DNA of 50,645 nt from UBA5704 sp036380715 (GTDB taxonomy: Bacteria; Acidobacteriota; Thermoanaerobaculia; Multivoradales; UBA5704): the NCBI GenBank assembly GCA_036380715.1, contig DASVEF010000228.1:1-50645 (forward strand), in the 5' to 3' direction. The translations under genes were made by a program, and so were the position numbers. The notes beneath the pieces are model-generated. The model was not told the origin of the DNA. It ran no database searches and worked only from the letters and a program-made list of their open reading frames with translations. Below, piece after piece: positions 1 through 8,514 of this stretch (the stretch's first letter is position 1; the number at the start of each line of letters is the position of its first letter).

Positions 1-161
1 ACGGGCCGATCCTCCGGATGGACGTCGTACCATTTGAGGACCATCCCGGGAAGCTCGAGCGATGCGCCCGGCGTGACGCGCTTCGGGGCATGCCGATAGG
101 CCGGATCGACGCCCAGGTCCGTTGCCAGGACCTGGGCCAGATGCGTGGTCTGCTGGAGCAT
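1..161 (-). CDS. Unrecognised protein, N-terminal fragment (runs off the window)
   Basis: The ATG at 161 follows a good Shine-Dalgarno (AGGGAGGA) about 8 bases upstream. The reading frame stays open for 53 codons to the window edge. It begins MLQQTTHLAQVLATDLGVDP and continues with a segment rich in Pro, Trp and Tyr. There is no signal peptide or membrane segment in the visible part, and I do not recognise a family. It lies 14 bases downstream of the DinB-like gene on the same strand, so the two are probably co-transcribed. Confidence 0.6.
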   Translation of the reverse strand, partial: MLQQTTHLAQVLATDLGVDPAYRHAPKRVTPGASLELPGMVLKWYDVHPEDRP

Positions 162-175
162 GTCCGTCGTCCTCC

Positions 176-688
176 CTACTGGAATGGATTTTCGTCCGCC
201 GTCGGCCCGTAGAGCGACGGGACGGGCAGGTCATTGAGCCGCAGATAGACGGTGAGCTGGCCCCTGTGGTGCGCGAGGTGGTTCAAGGTGAGATCGCGAA
301 TCGCGACGTAGCGCGGCACCTCCACCATCACCCGGCCCTGCGCGGCCAGCCTCCAGCTCGTGGTCAACAGATGATCGTCGCTCGCATCGGCAAGGGCCTT
401 GCGCGCCCGCGCCAACGCCTGGTCGAACGCCTCCAGGAGCTCGCGGTTCGTGTCGAAGCTACTGGTCTCGTACTCGCCCGGCGCGGCGAGGTCCAGCTCA
501 TCCTGGGTGATGATGGCATCCACCCAGGACACCATGGTCGCAACGAGCCCCGCGAGATACCCGAGGGGCATCGACTTCTCGTGGGGCTTCCAGTCATTGC
601 GCCCTTCCGGGACGCGCTCCAGCGCGCGGCGAGTCCCGGCCGCCTCCCGATCCAGCTCTTCCAGCAACAGCTCGGCGATCTTCGGCAT
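176..688 (-). CDS. DinB/YfiT-fold protein
   Basis: A 170-residue protein of the DinB_2/YfiT-like superfamily, a four-helix bundle that usually binds a divalent metal through three histidines. Candidate ligands are the His in the KPHEKS segment (about residue 36) and the paired histidines in LNHLAHHRGQL near 140-146. The C-terminal YLRLNDLPVPSLYGPTADE is typical of the family. The ATG at 688 is preceded by GGAAGAGAGG. Many members act in thiol-dependent detoxification or have no known substrate, so the reaction cannot be named here. It is the likely first gene of a leftward pair with the fragment at 1-161. Confidence 0.85.
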   Translation of the reverse strand: MPKIAELLLEELDREAAGTRRALERVPEGRNDWKPHEKSMPLGYLAGLVATMVSWVDAIITQDELDLAAPGEYETSSFDTNRELLEAFDQALARARKALADASDDHLLTTSWRLAAQGRVMVEVPRYVAIRDLTLNHLAHHRGQLTVYLRLNDLPVPSLYGPTADENPFQ

Positions 689-753
689 CGTCGTCCTCTC
701 TTCCTTCGTTGACCACGCCCAACGCTCACGCTCGCTCCAACGATATCAGCAGC

Positions 754-783
754 GGCGTCCCGTCCGGGGAGCGGAAAAGCCAC
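754..783 (+). repeat. 30-bp direct repeat, copy 1
   Basis: This stretch matches positions 2262-2291 at 27 of 30 bases in the same orientation. The shared core reads GGCGTCCCGTC then GGGGAGC. The two copies bracket the DoxX-like gene at 813-2147, lying just beyond its 3' and 5' ends. The function is unknown. Confidence 0.6.
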
Positions 784-812
784 AGCCCCCCGAACCTGTT
801 TGGACGGAGCGC

Positions 813-2147
813 TCAGCGGTTGAACGGGCGCTCGTTGATCCAGTGGAAGCCCCGGGTCACGAGGAGGAGCTCGGGCGGCTCGGTCAGGAGGAGCCGCGCC
901 CGGACCTGGTGTCCGTCAAACGATCCCTCCACGAACAGGACGTCCGGCCGCGGCTGCCGGTAGACGAGAGTCGTCTTCCAACTGGGATCCCCGCGCTTGC
1001 TGAGGACGAGCGTCCTCTTCTTCTCGTCGTGCACGAGGTTGTAGCGCTCGTGGGAGTCGCTCATGAGTTGGATGGTGAAGCGGCCGGGCGTGTTGAAGAA
1101 CATCCGCCGCCACCGCTTCTCGTCCGTGACCAGCGGCGGCCGGACCTTGCCGTCCACCACCAGCTCCTCGACAGTCCACATCCCGTACAGCGGCGACCTG
1201 GACGCCGCCTCGCTGCCATAGTCCACCAAGTCCCTGTAGGACCCGTACAGCAGCGTGCCGGTCTCATACAGGATGAACACGGCCGCGAAAGCCGCCGCGG
1301 TGCGGGCGAGCCATTTTCTCTGGAAGAGCGGACGGACCTCCTCGGGCTCGGCCGGGCGGTTGAGCACGAGCATGTTGGCGAGGCGCCGTGCGTCGTGAGC
1401 CGCCAGGAAGACCGCCATGAGCAGCAGGTGCACGGAGAACTGCTTGACCGTCACGTCATAGCTGAGGTTCAGCATCACCACGTTGCTCATCACGCCGATG
1501 CAGACCAGCGCGCCGAGCAGGGTGGTCCGGCGGAGGGTGAGGAGCAGCCCGCCAGCCATTTCGGCCAGGCCGGTGAAGACGTTGTAGGCCACGGACGCGC
1601 CCATGAACGCCCACAGGAGCTCCATGGGGGAGAAGTCCCCGAAGGGCCGCATCAGGCGGTCCGTGTCCGGCGCCATGAACTGCGACGGGAAGATCTTCCA
1701 GGCCCCGTACTCGATCAGGGTCACCGCGAGCACGAAGCGGATGTAGACCCTCAGCCACTCGTAGAGCCGCGCGTAGTTGCGCCGCTTCCGGTCCAGGAGG
1801 GTCCAGATCAGCGCGGCCGCGATGGAGATCGCCAGGAAGCAGAAGATCTGGACGTAGGCGAAGACCGAGTCCCCGCCGCCGTGGACGGTGATGGTCACGT
1901 TGAAGACGTGTTTCGCGACCCAGGGCACGAGCGGTCTCCATAGCTGGAAGTACCAAGCGTCGACCTGGTCGATGTGGAGGTAGTACAGGGGGGACGGGAA
2001 GTTATAGAGGACCAGATACACGAAGGCGACGAGGAAGAGCAGCTTCTTCACGGGTCCCCAAGTCGGGCCGTCCGGCCGCAGGTCCTCCGCCGGCTGCACG
2101 TCCGGAGCAAGGTCATCGACAGCGCGGAGAGCCGGGGGAGTCTGCAT
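813..2147 (-). CDS. DoxX/HTTM-like membrane protein
   Basis: A 444-residue protein with about six to seven hydrophobic helices between residues 33 and 300, for example KKLLFLVAFVYLVLYNFP and ALVCIGVMSNVVMLNL. After the last helix (about 283-302) comes a soluble C-terminal domain of about 140 residues rich in beta-strand patterns. The membrane part resembles DoxX-like quinone-associated proteins; the C-terminal domain is not one I can name. The start ATG at 2147 has no strong Shine-Dalgarno. It stands alone between two copies of a 30-bp direct repeat. The function is unknown, and a redox or respiratory role is only a guess from the fold. Confidence 0.7.
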   Translation of the reverse strand: MQTPPALRAVDDLAPDVQPAEDLRPDGPTWGPVKKLLFLVAFVYLVLYNFPSPLYYLHIDQVDAWYFQLWRPLVPWVAKHVFNVTITVHGGGDSVFAYVQIFCFLAISIAAALIWTLLDRKRRNYARLYEWLRVYIRFVLAVTLIEYGAWKIFPSQFMAPDTDRLMRPFGDFSPMELLWAFMGASVAYNVFTGLAEMAGGLLLTLRRTTLLGALVCIGVMSNVVMLNLSYDVTVKQFSVHLLLMAVFLAAHDARRLANMLVLNRPAEPEEVRPLFQRKWLARTAAAFAAVFILYETGTLLYGSYRDLVDYGSEAASRSPLYGMWTVEELVVDGKVRPPLVTDEKRWRRMFFNTPGRFTIQLMSDSHERYNLVHDEKKRTLVLSKRGDPSWKTTLVYRQPRPDVLFVEGSFDGHQVRARLLLTEPPELLLVTRGFHWINERPFNR

Positions 2148-2261
2148 CGTGGGGTCTCCGTCTCGAACGCGACAGGGATTTCGTCGATCTTACCCGATCC
2201 CCGCTCACGAAGAAGGCAGGAGATCTGAAGCCGGGTCGAGGAGCCAGCCTCTTCGCGGCAC

Positions 2262-2291
2262 GGCGTCCCGTCTGGGGAGCGAAGAAGCCAC
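2262..2291 (+). repeat. 30-bp direct repeat, copy 2
   Basis: The second copy of the element at 754-783 (three mismatches, same orientation). It lies in the 160-bp gap between the DoxX-like gene and the DUF885 gene. Confidence 0.6.
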
Positions 2292-2308
2292 GGCGTGCGA
2301 ACAAGCGA

Positions 2309-3970
2309 TCAGTCGTCGCCCGCGAGCAGGGCGCGGATCTCGTCGTCCTTGCCGGTCAGTTGCCAGCGGATCAATGACACCGGGATGACCCCGGCGGCAT
2401 CGAGCTCGGCGAAGAAGTCGGAGAGCTTGAAAGCGCCGCCGAGCTGGTGGCTGCGCTCGGCCAGCAGACGCTCGATCTGGTATTTGCCCGTGATGTAGCT
2501 GCTGCCATAGCCGGGCTGGCGCAAATAGAGCTGTTGCTCGAAGCCGAGGAGATCGAGGTCTTTCCGCATCCAGCCGCGGGGGGTCCACTCGACATGAAAA
2601 TCGCGCCCCTGCTGGAGGGTGAATTCGTTGGCGTGGACGTAGAGGGACCCCAGCCCGCGGGCGGCGCGCTGGGCCAGCATGATCCAGACGATCTCGCGCG
2701 CCCGCGGGTTGTCGTCGTAGAGACCGGCGTGCATCATCATCTCCTCCACCCCGGTGGCCAGACCCTCGGATCGGCCGGCGAAGATGTTGTACAGCAGGGG
2801 GCCACGACGGATCGGGCTGGGGTGCGGCTCCTCCCGCATGCGCGCCAAGTCCCACCAGTGATAGAAGTGGGTCCACAGCGTCATAGGCTCGTAGTGGATG
2901 GCGATGTGGAAGAAGTTGCGCGACTCGAGGGGCACGAAGGCCCCGAGGTGGGCGCGCAGCGCCGGATCCATGGAGCCGCGGATCGGCATGATCTCGTTCC
3001 GCGCCAGGAAGGCGAGATACTTGCTCACCGCCTGGTTGGCCCGCTGCGTGTACTCCTCGGGGGAGGCGATCGCGACCAGGGGCGGCAGATGCCGGTTGCG
3101 CTGCTCCTCGAGACGGAGGGAGGCGTGGGCGCGGTCGAGCTCCCGCCGCAGCAGCCGGACCTCGTCGTCCCAGGTCATCGGGATCAGGTGGACGTTGCGC
3201 AACGCCCAGGTGTAGTTGTCTTTGCCGATCCCCGACGGGCCGGTCTTCGAGGGCGCCTGCTCCTCGAGCCAGGCGACGAAGTCCTGCGTCGCCCGCAGGG
3301 CCGCCGTAGTGGCTCTGTCGAGGGCCTCGCCGGCCCCGGCGGTCCGCCGTTGCAGATCCTCGAGCGCCGCCACCTGGCCACGCATCGTCCCGATGCCCGT
3401 CAGCCAGAGCTCGCGGGCATTGCCCACCAGGCTCTCCCGCGCCTGCCGGAGCAGAGGCGGGATGGTCCGCAGCTCCGCGGCCAATCGCGTCTCATCCGCC
3501 GCCGCCAGCGGGAAGGTGTACGTCCACAGCTCGATCACGGCGTGGTGGGTCGGCCCCTCATGGGCCGGGGTGTCGCTCTGCCCGGTCCACACCGAAAGAT
3601 AGAAGGCCGGGTCGCGGGCCCAGGGGCGGAGCACGCGGTGGTTGAAGTCGAGCCCGTTCATCTCGGCCCGCACGAGGTGGTAATCGACCTGCTGCGCGAT
3701 GGGCCAGCCGCTCGGATCGATCGCCCGCAACCGGGCCTGGAAGGCGCGCAGCCCCTCGTGCTGAGCCGCCATGGCCGCCGCCCCATAGTCGGGCGCTCCA
3801 TCGCGCCGCGGCGGCGGCTCGAAGGCCCGCCACTGCGCGAAGAGGGAGACCAGCGCATCGTAGCCCGCCGGTGCCTTCTGCGAGCGCACGGTGGGGGGCA
3901 GCAGCACCGTGAGCGCCAGCCCGAGGATCAGGGCGCGGCGTGAGCAACGGCGGGGAGCGTCAGAGCCCAT
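2309..3970 (-). CDS. DUF885 family protein, secreted, lacking the canonical zinc motif
   Basis: A 553-residue protein of the DUF885 family, which is related to M32-like zinc carboxypeptidases. A signal peptide is visible (RRALILGLALTVLLPP, then cleavage near SQKAP). Family landmarks are an EGLATGVEEMMMHAGLYDD segment, a GWMRKDLDLL segment, and RQPGYGSSYITGKYQIE near the C terminus. The HExxxGHH zinc-binding motif expected upstream of the EG(W/L)A segment is absent; only HFYH is found there. It may be catalytically altered. I chose the ATG at 3970, preceded by AAAGGAA, over the in-frame GTG at 3991, which has no ribosome-binding site. It is monocistronic as far as can be seen. Confidence 0.85.
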   Translation of the reverse strand: MGSDAPRRCSRRALILGLALTVLLPPTVRSQKAPAGYDALVSLFAQWRAFEPPPRRDGAPDYGAAAMAAQHEGLRAFQARLRAIDPSGWPIAQQVDYHLVRAEMNGLDFNHRVLRPWARDPAFYLSVWTGQSDTPAHEGPTHHAVIELWTYTFPLAAADETRLAAELRTIPPLLRQARESLVGNARELWLTGIGTMRGQVAALEDLQRRTAGAGEALDRATTAALRATQDFVAWLEEQAPSKTGPSGIGKDNYTWALRNVHLIPMTWDDEVRLLRRELDRAHASLRLEEQRNRHLPPLVAIASPEEYTQRANQAVSKYLAFLARNEIMPIRGSMDPALRAHLGAFVPLESRNFFHIAIHYEPMTLWTHFYHWWDLARMREEPHPSPIRRGPLLYNIFAGRSEGLATGVEEMMMHAGLYDDNPRAREIVWIMLAQRAARGLGSLYVHANEFTLQQGRDFHVEWTPRGWMRKDLDLLGFEQQLYLRQPGYGSSYITGKYQIERLLAERSHQLGGAFKLSDFFAELDAAGVIPVSLIRWQLTGKDDEIRALLAGDD

Positions 3971-4128
3971 GGCAGATTCCTTTCTCGCCACCGCAATCTT
4001 GTCACGGCTGCTCGGGATTTGGACGGCTGGCGAGCGCCTCGGCGGTCACCCGATGCCGTTTTGATCTCGCGGGTGTGTTGTCGGAGCTCGAAGCTCAGCC
4101 GCTGGCTGGCGACTCGCTGTCCGCAAGG

Positions 4129-4449
4129 CTAGGAGTGGACGACGACGCCGACCACAATTGCTGCATCGAGCACGATCCAGCCGACACAAGCGAAGTAGAT
4201 CGTCTTGTCCTTCCTACGGAGACCGTAGACGAACCATAGGCACGCGGAAAGGAGATACGAGGTCCACGCTACCAGGGAGACCCCGGTGGCGTCGCGACCG
4301 ATCCAGATCGTCAAGACCTGCGGCACTGTCATGAGCATCGTGGCGACCGAAAAAAACCTCAAGACCCTCTGCAGTCCGACATCAGCGTCAGAGTCGTGTG
4401 ACTTGGCGATGGGAGAACAATCATGGAGAGGAATCGGCATCTTGCTCAT
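4129..4449 (-). CDS. SemiSWEET-type PQ-loop sugar transporter
   Basis: A 106-residue protein with three hydrophobic helices and a PQ motif (VPQVLTIW) in the first, which matches the half-size bacterial SemiSWEET transporters that dimerise to pass sugars down their gradient. A hydrophilic N-terminal stretch of about 25 residues precedes the first helix. The start ATG at 4449 overlaps the stop codon of the transaldolase remnant as ATGA, which supports this start and suggests translational coupling to a once-intact upstream gene. It is the last gene of the leftward Rieske-aconitase unit. Sugar specificity cannot be read from the sequence. Confidence 0.8.
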   Translation of the reverse strand: MSKMPIPLHDCSPIAKSHDSDADVGLQRVLRFFSVATMLMTVPQVLTIWIGRDATGVSLVAWTSYLLSACLWFVYGLRRKDKTIYFACVGWIVLDAAIVVGVVVHS

Positions 4450-4650
4450 TTCAGCGCGAGGGCCGCGCTTTTCTCGGCGATGCGGCCAAGCAGTGCCTGC
4501 CACGATTTCACGAACGCCTGCGTGCCGTCTCGCTGCAGCTGGATGGCGAGCGCGTCGACATCGATTCCGGCTTCGACGAAACGCGCCAGCACCACTTCGG
4601 CATCACCACCGTCGGCCGCCATCGCGCCGTCGAGCTTGCCGCGGGTGGAG
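4446..4650 (-). pseudogene. Transaldolase C-terminal remnant
   Basis: The frame ending in TGA at 4446 encodes about 64 residues that match the C terminus of long bacterial transaldolases. Visible pieces are GKLDGAMAADGGDAEVVL, then EAGIDVDALAIQLQRDGTQA and FVKSWQALLGRIAEKSAAL. In the family this is the tail where a short helix precedes the DG...AFxxSW...L pattern. The catalytic barrel and Schiff-base lysine are missing. No credible start codon precedes it in frame, and the upstream DUF488 gene ends at 4693. It is therefore a 3' relic of a deleted tal gene. Its preserved stop overlaps the start of the SemiSWEET gene. Confidence 0.7.
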
Positions 4651-4692
4651 CTGCCTGAACCATCAGCGCCTCCTGGGCACCGGATGGCATCG

Positions 4693-5100
4693 TCACCCCG
4701 AGACTCGCCTCGTGCGATTGGCGGCGAGGGGCGCCGCCTTCGCTGACGGCCCGCGTCGCTTCATCCTGAGGTACTCCCGCAACGCCACGGCATTGTTGTG
4801 CTGCTCGTCATGGGAGCTGTAGATGAGGGTCACGGTCCCGCGCCTTGCCGCGGACATGATCGGCCGCCACGCCTCGGGCGCCGAGTCGAGCTCGCGAAAA
4901 TATCGGGCGCGGAACCGGGCCCACTTGTCCGGATCGTGGCTGAACCACTTCCGGAGCTCCGTACTGGGTCCGGCTTCCTTCAGCCACGCGTCCACCTGCA
5001 GCTTCTCCTTCGTGAGGCCGCGAGGCCACAAGCGCTCGACCAGGAACCGAACGCCGTCCTCGGGCGAGACCGGGTCGTAAGCGCGTTTCAGTTTGAGCAC
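4693..5100 (-). CDS. DUF488 family protein (YeaO-like)
   Basis: A 135-residue DUF488/YeaO-like protein. Diagnostic segments are KLKRAYDPVSPEDGVRFLV, then ERLWPRGLTKEKL, LRKWFSHDPDKW and a VTLIYSSHDEQHNNAV strand-loop near the C terminus. I chose the GTG at 5100 because AAAGGA lies 8 bases upstream and the family normally begins with this xLKxKRxYD segment; longer in-frame versions lack a ribosome-binding site. The biochemical role is not established for the family, although members often sit in stress clusters. It lies 94 bases after aconitase and just before the transaldolase remnant on the same strand. Confidence 0.85.
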   Translation of the reverse strand: MLKLKRAYDPVSPEDGVRFLVERLWPRGLTKEKLQVDAWLKEAGPSTELRKWFSHDPDKWARFRARYFRELDSAPEAWRPIMSAARRGTVTLIYSSHDEQHNNAVALREYLRMKRRGPSAKAAPLAANRTRRVSG

Positions 5101-5194
5101 AGGTATGTCCTTTCTTGGCGGATTCCGAGAGCCGGACGGACGATCGTGTTCATGCTCGCCTCCGGTTCGTGCGCTAGGCAGGTAGGATCTTGGA

Positions 5195-8047
5195 TCACGG
5201 CGCTGTTTTCCCGCTGACCTCTTGGGCCAGCAACTGTTCCAACATGTAGGGGAGGATCCCGCCTGCCGAGAAGTACGCCGCCTCAATCGGTGTGTCGATG
5301 CGGAGCACGAGCGGCACCTCGTCGCGCCGGCCGTCCCGGCGCCTGACGACGAGAGTTGCCGGCTGGCGTGGGCGCAAGGCCTCGCCCACCACCAGGTCGA
5401 ATTCCTCCGTGCCGTCCAGCCCGAGCGTCTGTGCAGTGACCCCTTGCGGGAACTGGCACGGGAGGGTGCCCATGTCGATCAGGTTGGCGCGATGGATGCG
5501 CTCGAAGCCGCCTGCGATGACAGCGCGCACCCCCAGAAGGCGGGTGCCCTTGGCGGCCCAGTCCCGCGAGCTGCCTGCACCGTAGCCCTGCCCGGCGATC
5601 ACCACCAGGGGCACGCCCCCCACACGGTATCGTTCGGCGGCGTCGTAGATGCCCATGCGCTCGCCGTCAGGCTCGTGGCGAGTCAAGCCGCCCTCGACCC
5701 CCGGCACCATCGAATTGCGGATGCGCACGTTGGCGAACGTCCCGCGGACCATCACCTCGTGGTTGCCGCGACGCGCGCCGTAGCTGTTGAAGTCTTCGCG
5801 GGCGACACCGTGAGAGTGCAAGTAGGCGCCCGCCGGTGAGCTCGGCGCGATCGCGCCGGCCGGGCTGATGTGGTCGGTGGTGATCGAGTCGCCGAAGATG
5901 GCGAGGGCGCGCGCCCCGGTGACCTCCGTTGCCGGGGGCCCGGCCATCGAGGAGTCGAAGTAGGGCGGCTCGCGGATGTAGAGCGAGGCGGGGTCCCATT
6001 CGTAGAGCGGTTCGCTCCCGGCGGGGATCTGGTTCCACATCGGATTCTGGTCGGAAAAGTCCGCATAGACGCGCCGGTACTCGGCAGGGTCGAACGCCGC
6101 CGCCAGGAGCGCGTCGATCTCTTCCATCGCCGGCCACAGGTCGCGCAGGTAGACCTCCCGCCCGCCCACGACGGCGAGCGGCTCGCGGGTGAGGTCGACG
6201 TCGATCCGCCCGGCGAGCGCAAACGCCACCACGAGAGGCGGGCTCATGAGGAAGTTCGCCTTCACGCTCTGGTGAATGCGGGCTTCGAAGTTGCGGTTTC
6301 CCGAGAGCACGCTGGCGGCGATGAGGTCGTTCTCCTCGAGCGCCTCTTCGAGCCCGCGGTCGAGCGGCCCCGAATTGCCGATGCAGGTCGTACAACCGAA
6401 GCCGACGAGCTGGAAGCCCAGGCGATCGAGGAACGGCTGCAATCCCGTCTTGCCCAGGTATTCGCTGACCACGCGCGACCCAGGTGCGAGCGAGGTCTTC
6501 ACCCACGGCTTGACGCTGAGCCCGGCCTCGACCGCGCGCTTGGCGAGCAGGCCCGCGGCGAGCATCACCGCCGGGTTCGAGGTGTTGGTGCACGAGGTGA
6601 TAGCCGCGATGACAACGTTGCCGTGTGCGACCTCGCAAGTGGCCGCCGGCCCGGTCGACGCGCTCGCCTCCCCCGGCCGGCTCGGAGTCGGCCGATTGTT
6701 CATCATCTCGGCCTCGGTGAGCGGATTGGTGTCGTTTGCCCTCCCGCCCGGCAACGCGTCGCCCGACTGCTCCCCGCCGCCCGGACATGGCTGCTTGCCA
6801 TCTCCAAGCCGCACCGTCACGCGTCGGGCGATCTCGGAAGTCGGCTTGCCGTAGCCGTCCTCGGCGGTCAGCAGCGCGAGGAAGCGCTCCTTGAGCTGTC
6901 CCAGCGCGATCCGGTCCTGTGGACGCTTGGGGCCGGCAACCGATGGCTCGACGGCGGCAAGGTCGACGTCGAGGACGGACGAGTAGTCGCACTGGCCGGC
7001 CGCCGGCATCCCGAACAGCCCCTGAGCCAGGAAGTAGCGCCGCACCGTCTCGACGTGCTCGGCGCTGCGGCCGGTCGCCAGGAGGTAGCGGCAGGACTGC
7101 TCGTCCACCGGGAAGAAGCCGATCGTCGCACCGTACTCGGGTGCCATGTTCCCGAGTGTGGCGCGGTCGGGCACGGATAGGCTGGCGGCGCCCTCGCCGT
7201 GGAACTCGACGAACTTCCCGACCACGCCCGCTTGTCGCAAGAGCTCGGTGACGTGCAGGACGAGGTCGGTCGCTGTCACGCCCGCCCGTAGCCGGCCATG
7301 GAGGTGAGCTCCGACCACGTCGGGGAGGAGGAGGTAGACCGGCTGGCCGAGCATGGCGGCCTCCGCCTCGATGCCGCCCACACCCCAGCCAACGACCCCG
7401 AGGCCGTTGACCATCGTCGTGTGCGAGTCGGTACCGACGAGCGTGTCGGGATAGAGCGTTCCGCCCTTCTCGAGGACGCCACTCGCGAGGAACTCCAGGT
7501 TCACCTGGTGACAGATGCCAAACCCCGGTGGGACGATCCGCAGGCCGTCGAATGCCCGCGCGCCCCACTTGAGGAACCGATAGCGCTCGTCGTTGCGGTG
7601 AAACTCCATCTCCATGTTGAGGCGGAGCGCGTCGGCCTGGGCGGAGTAGTCGACCTGGACCGAGTGGTCGACCACGAGGTCGACCGGGACCAGCGGCTGC
7701 ACCAGGGCGACGTCACGACCGCGCCGGGCCAGCGCCGAGCGCATCGCGGCGAGGTCGACGAGCAGCGGCACGCCGGTGAAGTCCTGGAGCAACACCCGCC
7801 CGACCACGAACGGCACTTCCGCCGTCCGCGTCGCGCCTGGCTGCCACCGGGCGACCTCCTCGACGTCCTCGTCGCGGATGCGCCGGCCGTCCAGGTTGCG
7901 TACTACGGATTCGAGGAGGACGCGGATGCTGACGGGCAACCGCGAGATGGTCGCGATTCCCTTTTTCTCCAGCAGCGGTAAGGAATGGAAGTCGCGGCCC
8001 CCCCCGGAGGGACTCTGTAGGCGTTGGCGGACGTCGATCATTGCCAT
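5195..8047 (-). CDS. acnA: Aconitate hydratase A
   Basis: A 950-residue AcnA/IRP-type aconitase, which interconverts citrate and isocitrate in the TCA cycle using a [4Fe-4S] cluster. Cluster cysteines are visible in AITSCTNTSNP (about residue 487) and GFGCTTCIGNSG (about 553 and 556). Other landmarks are GTDSHTTMVNGLGVVGWGVG, NMAPEYGATIGFFPVD, FGDSITTDHISPAG and GAGSSRDWAAKG. A low-complexity Gly/Pro/Ser linker of about 60 residues lies near 415-475. Starts at GTG 8050, ATG 8047 and ATG 8041 are possible; I prefer 8047, 8 bases after a GAGG. The gene begins only a few bases after the Rieske stop, so the two are tightly coupled. The cytoplasmic cluster suggests sensitivity to oxidants, fitting the redox neighbours. 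Confidence 0.97.
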   Translation of the reverse strand: MAMIDVRQRLQSPSGGGRDFHSLPLLEKKGIATISRLPVSIRVLLESVVRNLDGRRIRDEDVEEVARWQPGATRTAEVPFVVGRVLLQDFTGVPLLVDLAAMRSALARRGRDVALVQPLVPVDLVVDHSVQVDYSAQADALRLNMEMEFHRNDERYRFLKWGARAFDGLRIVPPGFGICHQVNLEFLASGVLEKGGTLYPDTLVGTDSHTTMVNGLGVVGWGVGGIEAEAAMLGQPVYLLLPDVVGAHLHGRLRAGVTATDLVLHVTELLRQAGVVGKFVEFHGEGAASLSVPDRATLGNMAPEYGATIGFFPVDEQSCRYLLATGRSAEHVETVRRYFLAQGLFGMPAAGQCDYSSVLDVDLAAVEPSVAGPKRPQDRIALGQLKERFLALLTAEDGYGKPTSEIARRVTVRLGDGKQPCPGGGEQSGDALPGGRANDTNPLTEAEMMNNRPTPSRPGEASASTGPAATCEVAHGNVVIAAITSCTNTSNPAVMLAAGLLAKRAVEAGLSVKPWVKTSLAPGSRVVSEYLGKTGLQPFLDRLGFQLVGFGCTTCIGNSGPLDRGLEEALEENDLIAASVLSGNRNFEARIHQSVKANFLMSPPLVVAFALAGRIDVDLTREPLAVVGGREVYLRDLWPAMEEIDALLAAAFDPAEYRRVYADFSDQNPMWNQIPAGSEPLYEWDPASLYIREPPYFDSSMAGPPATEVTGARALAIFGDSITTDHISPAGAIAPSSPAGAYLHSHGVAREDFNSYGARRGNHEVMVRGTFANVRIRNSMVPGVEGGLTRHEPDGERMGIYDAAERYRVGGVPLVVIAGQGYGAGSSRDWAAKGTRLLGVRAVIAGGFERIHRANLIDMGTLPCQFPQGVTAQTLGLDGTEEFDLVVGEALRPRQPATLVVRRRDGRRDEVPLVLRIDTPIEAAYFSAGGILPYMLEQLLAQEVSGKTAP

Positions 8048-8050
8048 CAC

Positions 8051-8353
8051 TCATGCCTCGGCAAGCAAGTCCTCGGCCTCTACCTGTACGATGTGGGAGC
8101 GCACGGGCCGCCGCGCCGGTCCACGGAGCACCGCACCGGTGGTCACGTCGAACTGGCTGCCGTGGCAGGCGCACGTCACGGTCGTACCGTCCAGCTTCCC
8201 CATAGCCAGCGAGCACCCCGCGTGCGTGCAGGTGTCGTCGAAGGCGTACAGGCGCCCGTTCGCGTTCGCCACGTTCACTTTGGTCCCCGCCACGTCGAAG
8301 ACGCGCATACGCCCGGCGGCGACGTCTTTCGAGTGGCCAACTCGTATCAACAT
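8051..8353 (-). CDS. Rieske [2Fe-2S] ferredoxin
   Basis: A 100-residue single-domain Rieske protein. Cluster ligands are C42-T-H44 and C61-A-C-H64, separated by 16 residues, as in soluble Rieske ferredoxins of dioxygenase systems. There is no membrane anchor or signal peptide. The ATG at 8353 follows GAAGGAG; a longer in-frame version starting near 8470 has no ribosome-binding site and adds an Arg-rich, non-homologous stretch that overlaps the conserved promoter element. It ends immediately before acnA. The partner is unknown: no oxygenase is nearby, but a remnant of a FAD ferredoxin-reductase-like gene lies at 10745-10951, which could once have reduced it. Confidence 0.92.
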   Translation of the reverse strand: MLIRVGHSKDVAAGRMRVFDVAGTKVNVANANGRLYAFDDTCTHAGCSLAMGKLDGTTVTCACHGSQFDVTTGAVLRGPARRPVRSHIVQVEAEDLLAEA

Positions 8354-8428
8354 GGGTCTTCTCCTTCGTAGAGGCTTGCGGTGCCGCATGGTTGCGCTCG
8401 TGCGCTCCCAGTGCATGATGAACGTACC

Positions 8429-8472
8429 GCACGCGGGCCGCAATGAGCCGTTCGTACCGGTCTGGGGCACGG
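8429..8472 (-). promoter_or_regulatory. Conserved upstream element of the Rieske-acnA unit (copy A)
   Basis: Read on the minus strand, this block contains CGGTACGAACGG, then CATTGC and CGCGTGC, preceded by a weaker-matching CCGTGCC. The same order and spacing recur on the plus strand at 9211-9250, apart from a 4-base insertion here. Its CGGTACG starts 106 bases before the Rieske start codon; the other copy starts 107 bases before its own gene. Position and conservation point to an operator or promoter. No canonical sigma-70 or sigma-54 boxes coincide with it. Confidence 0.6.
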
Positions 8473-8514
8473 GTGTCCCGGAAGCCAGGGTCCACTAGCC
8501 CGAACGGCGCGCAG

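Noticed and set aside
4508..4696. 62-codon frame starting at an ATG after GGAGG, over the transaldolase relic
   Set aside because: It is out of frame with the transaldolase similarity and has Ser/Arg/Cys-rich shadow composition.
8354..8470. N-terminal extension of the Rieske protein
   Set aside because: Arg-rich non-homologous sequence overlapping the conserved element; the ATG at 8353 has a good Shine-Dalgarno.
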